The notes below the pieces were generated by a model. That model was not told the origin of the DNA and did no database searches. It saw only the letters and a program-made list of their open reading frames with translations. Made by a program: the position numbers and the translations under genes. From JAMXLG01 sp963818925 (lineage in GTDB: Bacteria > Vulcanimicrobiota > Vulcanimicrobiia > Vulcanimicrobiales > Vulcanimicrobiaceae): a DNA stretch of 64,000 bases. Shown piece by piece: positions 34,411-43,117 of this stretch; positions within the stretch are counted from its first letter, which is position 1; each line of letters begins with the position of its first letter. The stretch spans positions 2,914,001-2,978,000 of the forward strand of contig CAWFTN010000001.1 in NCBI GenBank assembly GCA_963818925.1. Direction: 5' to 3'.

Positions 34411-36492
34411 TTATCCGTACGGCTCCTTGTATGCGGGCAAATGCGAACCGTTCACCTCAATCGTGTACGTGTCGGCATCGGGCACGCGCTTGGTATACAA
34501 ATCGATCGTCGATCCCGGTTTGCTGATGTGCGTAACGCGCACCGTCGCAATCAGCGGCTTTCCGGGCGTCAATTGTTTAACGGAAACGAGTTGCAACAGA
34601 TACGCACCGCGCGTGCGGTACCCGCTGCCCGGATACTCCATCAATGTGCCGACGCCGTGACTGTTGACGACGATTGCACTGCGTTCGTCGACGGCGAGCG
34701 CGTACAGCGATCCGGTCCGCAAGTGCTGCTTGGCTTCGAGAAGCGCAAGGAACGCGACCGTGCGGCCGAAGCGATTGCGCTTCGCAAAATGGGTGTCGGT
34801 GATGATGCCGCGCAACGGCGGCCACTGCACGAAGTCGTGCGTGAAGCTGATCTCCGGCTCGAACGGATTCGGCACGGCGTTGCTCGTCGTGACGTTGAAG
34901 TCGTCGTCGTTCGGATGCAGTTTGTCTGCCGCGGCGGAGTCGTAGACGTACTCGCCTTGGATCGCGAGCCCCGCGCTGGATCCGCCGACCACGCCACCGC
35001 GTTGCCACACGCGCTGGACGGCCGCATCAAGCGCGCTGCCTTTCCACGCGACATAATTCGCTTGATCGCCGCCCGCGAAGAACACCGCATCGGCGCGATC
35101 GACGATCTTCGCCAACGCGTTGAGATTCGCGGCGGTGGCGCATTTCGGAACGCCGAGCGTCTGCACCGATTGGTACGGCCCGAGCGGCTGAATGTACGGC
35201 GCGTATTCGTCTTTGTCAGTGTATGCCTGAATGACGACGACGTTGCCGAAGCGCTCGCGCGAGCCGCCGGAGAGCGTGTCGTGCATCCAGTGAAACTCCT
35301 GATCGATGTCGCTGCCGCCGCCTTGCAGCACTAATCCCGGCCCGCGCAGCGATTGCGTCGTCTGCGTGACCGTTCCGACGGGGGGAAAGACGCGCGTATC
35401 GCACGGATCGTCGAGATACCAGCTACCAGCATTCCAAAACGCTCCGGCGGCTGAGAGCGACGTCGATTGCCCTTGCAGCCGGTCGGTGAACGCGTTGATT
35501 TCTCCGCGCCGGTAGATCAGCGCAATCGGCAGTTCCTGATAGAGCAGCCGCTGCAGGTCCGCATACGTTGCTTTCCGCTTCGTGGGGTCGTACGTTGCGA
35601 GTCCGGCTTTGAGCAGCGCGTCGATCCGCGGATCGCAAACGCGCGACTTATTGTAACCGCCGGGCGGGACGTTTTTGCACGCGAATTGATCGGTCGTATC
35701 GGGATCGTCGCCGTTCTCGAACGAGTAGAGCGCCATGTCGAACTTGCCGCCGTACACCGGGCCGTCTTCATTCGCCGGCGCGACGAATTGCGTTATATTG
35801 AATTGCTTGATCGAGACGCGCGCGCCGACGGCGCGTTCGTACTGGATCACGTTGTCGGCGAAGACTTCATCGCCCGGCGTCTGCGCCTGAATGATCAACT
35901 GCAGGTCGAGCGGCGCGCCGTCCTTGTGGCGCACGCCGTCCGGTCCCATTCGCCATCCGGCATCATCGAGAAGTCGCTTTGCATCGTTCGGATCGTACGG
36001 AATATCGGGGTACGCGCTCGGATCGAACGCCCAGAGAAACAATCCCGCGCCGGCGTGTTCACTTTTCAGCGAGCCGTGATACGCACGGCGCACGAGCGAC
36101 GGGATATCGACCGCTTCTGCTAACGCGTGACGAACGTGTGGATCGTTTTCCGGCACCTTCTGCGTGTTGAAAATGATTGCGCCGACCGCATTTTCTTGCG
36201 TACTGGTGACAGCATAACCGGAAAGCTGTTGGAGTTGCGGATAAGTCGCAAAATCTTCATCGTCGAAGTATCCTTGAATCTCGCGGGTACGCAACATATT
36301 GAGCGCGGTTTGCGGATTCGAAACGAAGCGCACGGTGAGGTGCGTGATCTTCGGCGGCCCTTTCCAGTAATACGGATTGGCGGTGAGCTCGACGCGATCG
36401 CCGTGAAGCCAGCTCGTTACCTTATACGGTCCCGATCCGAACGGCGCGGTATTGAATCCCGCCGTATTGAGATCGGGCAGCGATTCGAGCAC
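34411..36492 (-). CDS. C-terminal half of a peptide-binding protein fused to a cyanophycinase (S51) domain
   Basis: A 693-codon frame. Residues 1 to about 360 are the C-terminal lobe of an SBP_bac_5 peptide-binding protein (GSGPYKVTSWLHGDRVELT near 20, DDAGWRMGPDGVRHKDG near 195, IALIYRRGEINAF near 335). Residues about 375-690 form a cyanophycinase/peptidase S51 domain: GPGLVLQGGGSDI, then FFAGGDQANYVAWKG (the GGDQ motif) and VVGGSSAGLAIQGEY, where the middle Ser is the nucleophile. The N-terminal lobe sits in another frame (36422-37027), and a one-base change near 36520-36535 would join them. The fusion of binding protein and exopeptidase is unusual. An asparaginase gene heads this operon. 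Confidence 0.8.
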   Translation of the reverse strand: MLESLPDLNTAGFNTAPFGSGPYKVTSWLHGDRVELTANPYYWKGPPKITHLTVRFVSNPQTALNMLRTREIQGYFDDEDFATYPQLQQLSGYAVTSTQENAVGAIIFNTQKVPENDPHVRHALAEAVDIPSLVRRAYHGSLKSEHAGAGLFLWAFDPSAYPDIPYDPNDAKRLLDDAGWRMGPDGVRHKDGAPLDLQLIIQAQTPGDEVFADNVIQYERAVGARVSIKQFNITQFVAPANEDGPVYGGKFDMALYSFENGDDPDTTDQFACKNVPPGGYNKSRVCDPRIDALLKAGLATYDPTKRKATYADLQRLLYQELPIALIYRRGEINAFTDRLQGQSTSLSAAGAFWNAGSWYLDDPCDTRVFPPVGTVTQTTQSLRGPGLVLQGGGSDIDQEFHWMHDTLSGGSRERFGNVVVIQAYTDKDEYAPYIQPLGPYQSVQTLGVPKCATAANLNALAKIVDRADAVFFAGGDQANYVAWKGSALDAAVQRVWQRGGVVGGSSAGLAIQGEYVYDSAAADKLHPNDDDFNVTTSNAVPNPFEPEISFTHDFVQWPPLRGIITDTHFAKRNRFGRTVAFLALLEAKQHLRTGSLYALAVDERSAIVVNSHGVGTLMEYPGSGYRTRGAYLLQLVSVKQLTPGKPLIATVRVTHISKPGSTIDLYTKRVPDADTYTIEVNGSHLPAYKEPYG

Positions 36493-37027
36493 GTGTTTCG
36501 GCAGAATCGGAAAGCCTTGCGGGCGCGCCGACGACCGCGATCACCGGCGGAAACGGCCGGCGCAGATGCAGCACGAGCGTCGTCGGATTCGGGGCGTCCG
36601 CGCGCACGATTTCGTCATACGCAAAGCGGCTCTGCACGTTGTTGCGCGGATTGTTGATCGCTTCGATCGACCACGCGGCGTCGCTCGCGGTCAATGGTGT
36701 GCCGTCCGCGAAACGCACGCCCTTGCGAATGTGATACGCGATCGTCTTGCCGTCCGCGCTGATGCCGCCGTTCTTCAAGGTCGGCACAGCAGTCGCGAGA
36801 TCGGGAATCATATTGCCGTCGTCGTCGTACTTCACCAGATACGAAAAGATGAGGAACGACCATTCGGCCGACGACGTCCCGTTTTCGAGCGCCGGGTTGA
36901 GCGAGCGCGGTTCCCATTGCTGCGCGATCGTCAACGACGTCTCACTCGGCGCATTCGATGACGTGTGCGAACATGCGGTGGCGAGCAGCGCGACGAGCGT
37001 TGCTGCGCAGGCAAAAAGCCGCTTCAC
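36422..37027 (-). CDS. N-terminal lobe of a peptide-binding lipoprotein (frame-shifted from the rest)
   Basis: A 201-codon frame starting with a lipoprotein signal peptide (core ATLVALLATAC with the lipobox Cys near residue 19). SBP_bac_5 sequence follows: LTIAQQWEPRSLNPALENG, GKTIAYHIRKGVRFADGTPL near 93 and LHLRRPFPPVIAVV near 160. After that the frame diverges. The C-terminal lobe continues in the frame at 34411-36492, where the next codons read PQGFPILPKHVLESL. The start overlaps the asparaginase stop by 4 bases, so it is co-translated. As annotated, the protein is truncated. Confidence 0.82.
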   Translation of the reverse strand: MKRLFACAATLVALLATACSHTSSNAPSETSLTIAQQWEPRSLNPALENGTSSAEWSFLIFSYLVKYDDDGNMIPDLATAVPTLKNGGISADGKTIAYHIRKGVRFADGTPLTASDAAWSIEAINNPRNNVQSRFAYDEIVRADAPNPTTLVLHLRRPFPPVIAVVGAPARLSDSAETRARIAARSQYGGIQYRAVRIGTV

Positions 37028-38052
37028 GCGCGGACCCGGGCTACCGGGCGGATCTCGCCGACGACGCGTCCGGCGCGGTTCTTCACCGGCGGCCGCGCGA
37101 AGCGAATCAACGAGTCATACTGCGCGTCGTCCATCATCTCCATCGAGCGCAGCGCTTCGATCGCGGCCGGGGGGCGCGCGCGTTCGTTCCCGTCGATGAT
37201 CTTGACGACGAGCGCCGCTTCGCCGTCGATCAGCGCGGTCGCGTGCACGCCTTCTGCACCGCCTTTGCACACCAGCGCGCCGTCGTATGCGCGAATCAGC
37301 TCTGCATCGAAATCGCCGGTCCCTGACATATATTCAGGATACGCGATCATTGCGTCGCGCACCGTCCGTAACGCGTCGGCCGCTTCCGCCGATACTCCAT
37401 CGAGCGTCGCGAGCCGCAGATACGATTGGGCGGCGTGCCGCAGCGTCGTCGCATACACCGGAATGCCGCAGCCGTCGACCGCGAGATTTCCGTCGCCGAA
37501 CCGGTCGCCGGACATCTCCGCGCAAAACGCGAGAATCCGCTGCTGTGCCGGATTCTCGCGTTCCATGTACGTGCCGGGATCCGCGCCGATGGCGCGGGAG
37601 AGCGCGAGTATGCCCGCGTGCTTACCCGAGCAATTGTGGAAGACGCGCGCACGGGGGACGCCTTGCGCCTGCAGGCCTTCGCGTTCGGCGTCATCGTAGG
37701 GGTAGTCCGCGCCGCACTGCAGCGCGCTTTCGTCGAGTCCGATCTTGCGCAGGATCGACCGGACGGCGTCAACGTGAAACGGTTCCCCGGAGTGCGACGC
37801 CGCCATCACGGCAATTTCGCGCTGTTCGAGGCCGAAGCGGCCGGCGACGCCGGCCATCAGGGCCGTGGCCGCGATGAACGGCTTCGCGGCCGAACGGAGA
37901 TAGATCGGAACGTCTACCGTTCCAACCGAGAGCAATTCGCGTCCGCGTGCGTCGATCGCAAGCGCGGCAACGCAGTGGACTGACTCAACGAGCGGTCCAC
38001 GACGCACTTCGATAAACGGCGGCCCATCCGGCAGTTGCGCCACGCTTCCCAT
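37024..38052 (-). CDS. Type II-like (thermolabile) asparaginase
   Basis: A 342-residue protein of the asparaginase family that includes Rhizobium AnsA-like thermolabile enzymes. Signatures include VPIYLRSAAKPFIA near residue 48, AVMAASHSGEPFHVDAV near 82, HNCSGKHAGILALSR near 140 and AVDGCGIPVYATTLRHAA near 193. The Ser-Lys pair typical of this family is in the SAAKP and SHSGE segments. It hydrolyses asparagine to aspartate and ammonia. It has no signal peptide, so it is cytoplasmic. It is the first gene of an operon with the peptide-binding/cyanophycinase fusion, which suggests combined use of aspartyl-rich peptides. Confidence 0.88.
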   Translation of the reverse strand: MGSVAQLPDGPPFIEVRRGPLVESVHCVAALAIDARGRELLSVGTVDVPIYLRSAAKPFIAATALMAGVAGRFGLEQREIAVMAASHSGEPFHVDAVRSILRKIGLDESALQCGADYPYDDAEREGLQAQGVPRARVFHNCSGKHAGILALSRAIGADPGTYMERENPAQQRILAFCAEMSGDRFGDGNLAVDGCGIPVYATTLRHAAQSYLRLATLDGVSAEAADALRTVRDAMIAYPEYMSGTGDFDAELIRAYDGALVCKGGAEGVHATALIDGEAALVVKIIDGNERARPPAAIEALRSMEMMDDAQYDSLIRFARPPVKNRAGRVVGEIRPVARVRA

Positions 38053-38201
38053 CGTACCGGCGCCGCGCCGGCGGTGGCCATGGCGGATTGCCGCCGTTTT
38101 ACACCGGCGCCGGAACAGCGACGGTAGTCATCTTGCTGACAAGAAAGTAAACCAAGCGCGTTTAGACATTCCCGTTCGTGCGTATAGTAACAACGCATCC
38201 A

Positions 38202-40610
38202 ATGGAGACTCACGTCCAGAACGCTGAGCATGCCGTATTGCTGTACGGCACGAATCGCCGTACGCTTGCCCAGCGCGTAACAAGTTATATCGGAGAAGGT
38301 CTCGCTGCCGGCGAGGCCGTGCTGGTATTGGCGGCCGCAGCGAATGTGGAACTCTTTCGCACTGCGCTGAGCCGGCGGCGCGTCGACGCGGGCGCCGCGA
38401 TGCTGGAGAACCGCCTGATCTTCCTCGAGGCCGAGGAGGTGCGCCGGAAATTCATTGTAGACGGACGTCTCGATTCCGTTGCGTTTATCGCGTTCGTGCA
38501 GCCATTGATGCAGGAGCTCGCCGCAAAGCGCACGGTGCGCGTCTATGGCGAGTTAGTCGGGTTGCTGTGGTCCGATGGAAAACAGGAGCTCGCCGTCGAG
38601 GTGGAACGCACGTGGAATGCGATCCAGGCACTCGTACCCTTTACACTACTGTGCGGATATCCAATCGACGTCTTCAGTGGCGAATTCAATGAAAAGAGCA
38701 TGAACGGCGTCCTGAGCACCCACACGCGGCTCCTCGGTGCCGGCGGCAAACTCATGGATGCGCTCGAGCATGCGACGGACCACGAGCTCCAAAAAGCTGG
38801 AATGCCCGTGGAATGGGGCTCGGTGCCGGAGGGCGAAGCGGCGCTCCTCTGGCTACGTAAACATGTGCCGCAAGACGCCGATGATATCATTCGGCGTGCG
38901 CAGGCGTACGTCAAGGAGAACAGGCTGAAGGCGTTTGAGGGTAGCGAGAATCGAGACCAAGAGCGTCTCGAATTACTCGTGCGTGCTGGTGAAATGTTCC
39001 ACCAGTCGCTGGACGTAACAGCGACGCTCAATAATGTTGCGCGTCTGGCTGTGGAGTCGTTTGCGGAACTGTGCCTCTTCGACTTGATCGATGAACGGTC
39101 GGAGCGGCTGTTCATCACGGCTTCCGCACATCGTGACCGCTCGATGGAAGAAGCGCTCGCGGGCATTGCCAATGTTTTGTACGTTGAAGAGTTCGGCACT
39201 CACCCCGTCGTGCGCGTCGTGCAAACGGGTGAGCCGTTCTTCTTGCCGCATATCGACGAAGAGATTCTCGTCGCACACGCCGCATCGCGTCAGCACGAGC
39301 AGTACATGCGCCGCTTCGGGTATCGCTCGAAGATCGTCGTGCCGGTTATCGCGCAGAGCCACATCTTCGGTGCGCTCACGTTTGTGCGTACGAGCGCCGA
39401 CGACGAATTCGATCAAGCCGACTTGCTCTTCGCAATCGAAATCGGCCGCCGCGCCGGCCTCGCGGTTGCGAACGCCAAACAGTTTCACCGCGAGCAGTAC
39501 GTTGCGGAGACGCTGCAGCGCGCGTTTTTGCCGAAGCGGTTTCCGTCGGGCAAAGGCCTGGAAGTCAGCGCGCATTATCGTCCTGGATCGACCGAAGCGG
39601 ACATTGGCGGCGATTGGTACGACGCGTTTGAAAACGAATACGGCGAAGTGGTCGTTACGATCGGGGACGTAACCGGCAAAGGCATCGAAGCGGCGCGATT
39701 AATGGTGTTGATGCGGCAAGCGATCCGCGTCGCCGCGCTTTTGGCGCGTGAACCGAGCGACATTGCAACGATCGCGAACAAGTTACTGATTGCCGAGGGC
39801 GACCGCCTCGCAAGCTCGTTCATCGGCGTGATCGATCCGAAGACGCGCTTGATGCGGTATACGTCCGCCGGGCATGCGCCGCCGCTGTTGCGATTGCCCG
39901 ACACAACACTTGCGCGTCTCGAATCGCCGTCGCCGCCGCTCGGTGCATTTCGCGAGACGACGTTCGAACAATACGAGATCGCGTGCCCGAAAGAGAGCAT
40001 GCTGGTTCTGTACACGGACGGCGTCATCGAGATTTCGCGCGATCTTTTGGCCGGCGAAGAGATGCTCGCGCGCGTGCTGTCGACGGACGCAGTGCTGCGC
40101 GCGTCGAATCCGGCCGAATTCATCGAGCGCGCGATTGCGAATGAGAATCCGCGCGACGACATCGCGATTCTCGCCGTCAATTTCAGCTCCACGCAATTGG
40201 ACTGGCAGTTCGCCGCGGATGATGCGCGCACGGCGTACACCTTGCGGCATGAGTATTTGCATGCCATCGAACGGCTGTGCGACGCCTCGGATGAAGATCT
40301 CTCAACATGCGGACTGATCTTCGCCGAACTGATCGGCAACGTCGTGCGCCACGCGGCGGGCGCGCTGAGTCTGTCGCTGCAAGTACATGATGGCGAGATC
40401 ATTCTGCACCTGATCGACAAGGGGCCCGGCTTTGACTATGAGCCGGCGCTTCCGGCCAACGTGTGGGCGGAATCGGGACGCGGACTGTATTTGATTTCGA
40501 TGCTTGCGCGCAACGTGAAGGTCGAACGGCTTCCGGGACTGGGCAGCCACATCGCCGTCACGTTACCTGTCACGTGCGCTGAGGAGAAAACGAACTCCGA
40601 AGTCGCGTAG
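38202..40610 (+). CDS. MEDS-GAF-PP2C (SpoIIE)-HATPase regulator
   Basis: About 802 residues in four parts. The N-terminal MEDS domain (about residues 5-165, with HAVLLYGTNRRTLAQRV and VRVYGELVGLLW) is thought to bind a signal molecule. A linker and GAF domain follow (about 255-435). A SpoIIE-type PP2C phosphatase domain (about 440-655) has metal-binding ADIGGDWYDAF, VVVTIGDVTGKGIEAARLM and MLVLYTDGVIEI. A C-terminal HATPase domain (about 665-795) has AELIGNVVRHAAG and LHLIDKGPGFDY. Combined phosphatase and anti-sigma-type kinase domains imply a partner-switching regulator. ATG 38202 is chosen over GTG 38178; partners are not in this window. Confidence 0.87.
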   Translation: METHVQNAEHAVLLYGTNRRTLAQRVTSYIGEGLAAGEAVLVLAAAANVELFRTALSRRRVDAGAAMLENRLIFLEAEEVRRKFIVDGRLDSVAFIAFVQPLMQELAAKRTVRVYGELVGLLWSDGKQELAVEVERTWNAIQALVPFTLLCGYPIDVFSGEFNEKSMNGVLSTHTRLLGAGGKLMDALEHATDHELQKAGMPVEWGSVPEGEAALLWLRKHVPQDADDIIRRAQAYVKENRLKAFEGSENRDQERLELLVRAGEMFHQSLDVTATLNNVARLAVESFAELCLFDLIDERSERLFITASAHRDRSMEEALAGIANVLYVEEFGTHPVVRVVQTGEPFFLPHIDEEILVAHAASRQHEQYMRRFGYRSKIVVPVIAQSHIFGALTFVRTSADDEFDQADLLFAIEIGRRAGLAVANAKQFHREQYVAETLQRAFLPKRFPSGKGLEVSAHYRPGSTEADIGGDWYDAFENEYGEVVVTIGDVTGKGIEAARLMVLMRQAIRVAALLAREPSDIATIANKLLIAEGDRLASSFIGVIDPKTRLMRYTSAGHAPPLLRLPDTTLARLESPSPPLGAFRETTFEQYEIACPKESMLVLYTDGVIEISRDLLAGEEMLARVLSTDAVLRASNPAEFIERAIANENPRDDIAILAVNFSSTQLDWQFAADDARTAYTLRHEYLHAIERLCDASDEDLSTCGLIFAELIGNVVRHAAGALSLSLQVHDGEIILHLIDKGPGFDYEPALPANVWAESGRGLYLISMLARNVKVERLPGLGSHIAVTLPVTCAEEKTNSEVA

Positions 40611-40645
40611 GGGCGACGCCGTGCTCCACGAAGTTTTGCAGCGCT

Positions 40646-42451
40646 GTGCCGACCGCGTATTGCGACATCGTCATGAAGGGCGGCGTCACGAGCGGAGTTG
40701 TGTATCCGCCCGCGATCGTTGAAATCGCGCGCACCTTTTCATTCAAAAACGTCGGCGGAACGTCGGCGGGCGCAATTGCTGCGGCAGTAACGGCTGCAGC
40801 GCAACTCGGGCGGCTTCGCGGGACAGAACGCGGGTTTGAATTGCTCGCCGCGCTACCGCAAGAATTAGCGACGGATAATCTGTTGTTCCGGTTGTTCCAC
40901 CCGAATCGCAAGACGGCGGGGTTGTTCAACGCGGTCGCTGCGCTGTTTGCGCGCAAGACGGTGCCGGAGAAGATGGTGTCGGTGCTGATGGCCCATCCCG
41001 ACGCATCGCTTTTAGGTGCGCTTCCGGCGCTCGCGTTGTTCTTGCGTACCGAGCGGCATTGGTATGATGTGCCCCCGGCCTTGCTGCTCGGATTTGGCGG
41101 CGCGATGTGCGCGTCGGCAACCGTGTTTGCGCATGAGTTTTTGCGTGGCGCGTGCGACAACGGATATGGGTTGGTGACCGGTATTGCTGATGACGATTCG
41201 GGATCGCCGGCGCTGACAACGTGGCTTGAAGAGAAGCTTCGCCTCGCTGCCGGCATTGGTGACGAGACGACCCCGCTGACGTTCGGCATGTTGTGGAACC
41301 ACGAGACGACCGGACCGTGTGATTTGAAAAAACGGCCTGATGACGCAGGCGTCAATTTGGAGATGGTGACGACATGCATCACGCTCGTACGGCCGTTCAA
41401 GTATCCGTTCGATGCGACGCGCTTTTACTTTCGCCCGGACGAGATGAGTCGGTACTTCCCCGCGCATGTTGTCGATTGGATGAAGCGCCACAGACGTCGG
41501 CCGATAGATGGCGCCGAACGCGAGCGGCACAGGAAGCGCGAAGAGCTCGGCTTCATACCGTTGCCGCCAATCGGTGACATTCCCGTGATCGTGGCAACAC
41601 GCATGAGCTTATCGTTTCCGATTCTTTTTAGTGCAGTACCACTCCACACGGTCGATTTTCGCCTAAAGTCAAATCGCGCGCCCGACAATCCGCTTCCTAG
41701 GCTCGATCCGTGCTGGTTTACGGACGGCGGACTCTCGAGCAACTTTCCCGTCTCGCTTTTCGATGGACCATTGCCGCGATGGCCGACATTCGCAATCAAT
41801 CTGGACGCGTTTCCGCCCGACAAAAGCGTCGATTCGGATCCTTCGAAAAACGTCTGGATGCCGAACGACAACAAAGCCGGAATTCTGCGACAATTCAATC
41901 GCTTCGGCAATATGCTAGGCTTCTTCCGCGCGATCTTTGACACCATGCAGAATTGGGGCGACACGACGCAAGCTGTGCTTCCCGGCTATCGCGATCGCAT
42001 TGTCACCGTGTGGCTTGATCCAAGTGAAGGTGGACTGAATCTCGACATGCCGACGAAGATTCTCGATGGCCTTCGCGCGCGCGGCACAGCCGCCGGCGAT
42101 CTGATCGCCTCCCATTTTGCTGACGCCGCCGGACTCCCCGCCAAAACGTCGATGGACTGGAAAAACCATCGCTGGCTTCGCCTGCGCGCGCTACTCGGCG
42201 CGCTCCAGGCGTATCTCGATAAGTATGATCGCGGCTACGACCCCGATGCGTCGGAATGGACGCATTTGGTCGACGATCCGCCGTCGGGCGCATATCAAGT
42301 CACGCGCGATACGGCACAGCGTATCCTGACGTTGCTGCGCGATCTACGCGGGGTGGCGGAAGAATTTGATGAGGCGACGCATCTTGATGACAATCTTCCG
42401 AGGCCGCCGGCCGAACTTGTCCTACGCCCGGATTTGAGCAGCAGCACGTAG
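40646..42451 (+). CDS. Patatin-like phospholipase
   Basis: A 601-residue protein. Catalytic dyad positions are clear: Ser in VGGTSAGAIAAAVTAA (GxSxG) near residue 39 and Asp in WFTDGGLSSNFPVSLF near 370. An oxyanion-type KGGVTSGVVYPPA lies near residue 11. The central part (about 120-170) is hydrophobic and may contact a membrane. A long C-terminal region after 440 has no clear domain. Patatins release fatty acids from phospholipids and some act as effectors. The start is GTG 40646. It lies 35 bases after the PP2C regulator, so the two may be co-transcribed. Confidence 0.87.
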   Translation: MPTAYCDIVMKGGVTSGVVYPPAIVEIARTFSFKNVGGTSAGAIAAAVTAAAQLGRLRGTERGFELLAALPQELATDNLLFRLFHPNRKTAGLFNAVAALFARKTVPEKMVSVLMAHPDASLLGALPALALFLRTERHWYDVPPALLLGFGGAMCASATVFAHEFLRGACDNGYGLVTGIADDDSGSPALTTWLEEKLRLAAGIGDETTPLTFGMLWNHETTGPCDLKKRPDDAGVNLEMVTTCITLVRPFKYPFDATRFYFRPDEMSRYFPAHVVDWMKRHRRRPIDGAERERHRKREELGFIPLPPIGDIPVIVATRMSLSFPILFSAVPLHTVDFRLKSNRAPDNPLPRLDPCWFTDGGLSSNFPVSLFDGPLPRWPTFAINLDAFPPDKSVDSDPSKNVWMPNDNKAGILRQFNRFGNMLGFFRAIFDTMQNWGDTTQAVLPGYRDRIVTVWLDPSEGGLNLDMPTKILDGLRARGTAAGDLIASHFADAAGLPAKTSMDWKNHRWLRLRALLGALQAYLDKYDRGYDPDASEWTHLVDDPPSGAYQVTRDTAQRILTLLRDLRGVAEEFDEATHLDDNLPRPPAELVLRPDLSSST

Positions 42452-42478
42452 TGACGCCAACGATCTAAAGAAACGTAA

Positions 42479-42964
42479 TTAGTATCCCGGCGGAGCTTCG
42501 GAACTCGGGAATGACGGCACGCTACTCTCGCCACTGTCTAGCGGCGCGTTCGGCGTTGTCACTTCGAAGGAGTTTATGGCGGCGTCACCCATTTCAAAGT
42601 CAATAAAGCGCGATACGATGCACGACTCGCCGTCGGTAAACACGTGGACTGTAAACACGCGACGTGATTCTTCGCGCACGGTTCGACGATGTTGATTTCT
42701 CGTATCATCGACGTCGTCACGAACCTCATAGATCCCAGGAGCCCGATAACCTTGCAGAGTGCGCGAGACGTCCGCCTGACCGAGTCCGAAATTCCAGATC
42801 TTCACCGAACTGCCCGCGCGAAGGCGCTGACCGACCATGTAAACGGCGTCTTCGACCGGCCTTCGGAAACGATACACGACGTAAAAGGCGAAGACGACCC
42901 ACAATATTGACGCGACGGACGGGATGTAAGTAGAGACCGCCTTGGCAGCATCGTCCTGCGTCAT
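42479..42964 (-). CDS. Hypothetical single-span membrane protein
   Basis: A 161-residue protein, convergent with the patatin gene and separated from it by 27 bases. One transmembrane helix is likely at about residues 16-33 (VASILWVVFAFYVVYRF), followed by a soluble part with polar, Asp/Ser-rich sequence and a Pro-rich end. I recognise no family. The gene is preceded by a 153-base gap (42965-43117) with no supported gene or RNA. No Shine-Dalgarno sequence is evident at the ATG. Confidence 0.5.
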   Translation of the reverse strand: MTQDDAAKAVSTYIPSVASILWVVFAFYVVYRFRRPVEDAVYMVGQRLRAGSSVKIWNFGLGQADVSRTLQGYRAPGIYEVRDDVDDTRNQHRRTVREESRRVFTVHVFTDGESCIVSRFIDFEMGDAAINSFEVTTPNAPLDSGESSVPSFPSSEAPPGY

Positions 42965-43117
42965 GGTTAGCAGGCCCGGTCGTAGTCATCAATGTCTGGA
43001 GACATCGCAACAACCCCTTGGATATCTTTGCGAATCCCTAAGCAACTCGACGAAGGTCGCGGCAATGAAAAAGAGCCCCAGCACGGGAGGAATCAATGTG
43101 CCGAGGCTCTTTGTTTC

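Noticed and set aside
40570..41400. 276-residue minus-strand frame over the patatin gene
   Set aside because: Antisense shadow; patatin motifs (GTSAG, DGG) are in the plus-strand frame.
40646..42964. Patatin plus the small membrane protein as a CBASS-like effector set
   Set aside because: No cyclase or other defence gene lies next to them, and the membrane protein is convergent, not co-transcribed.
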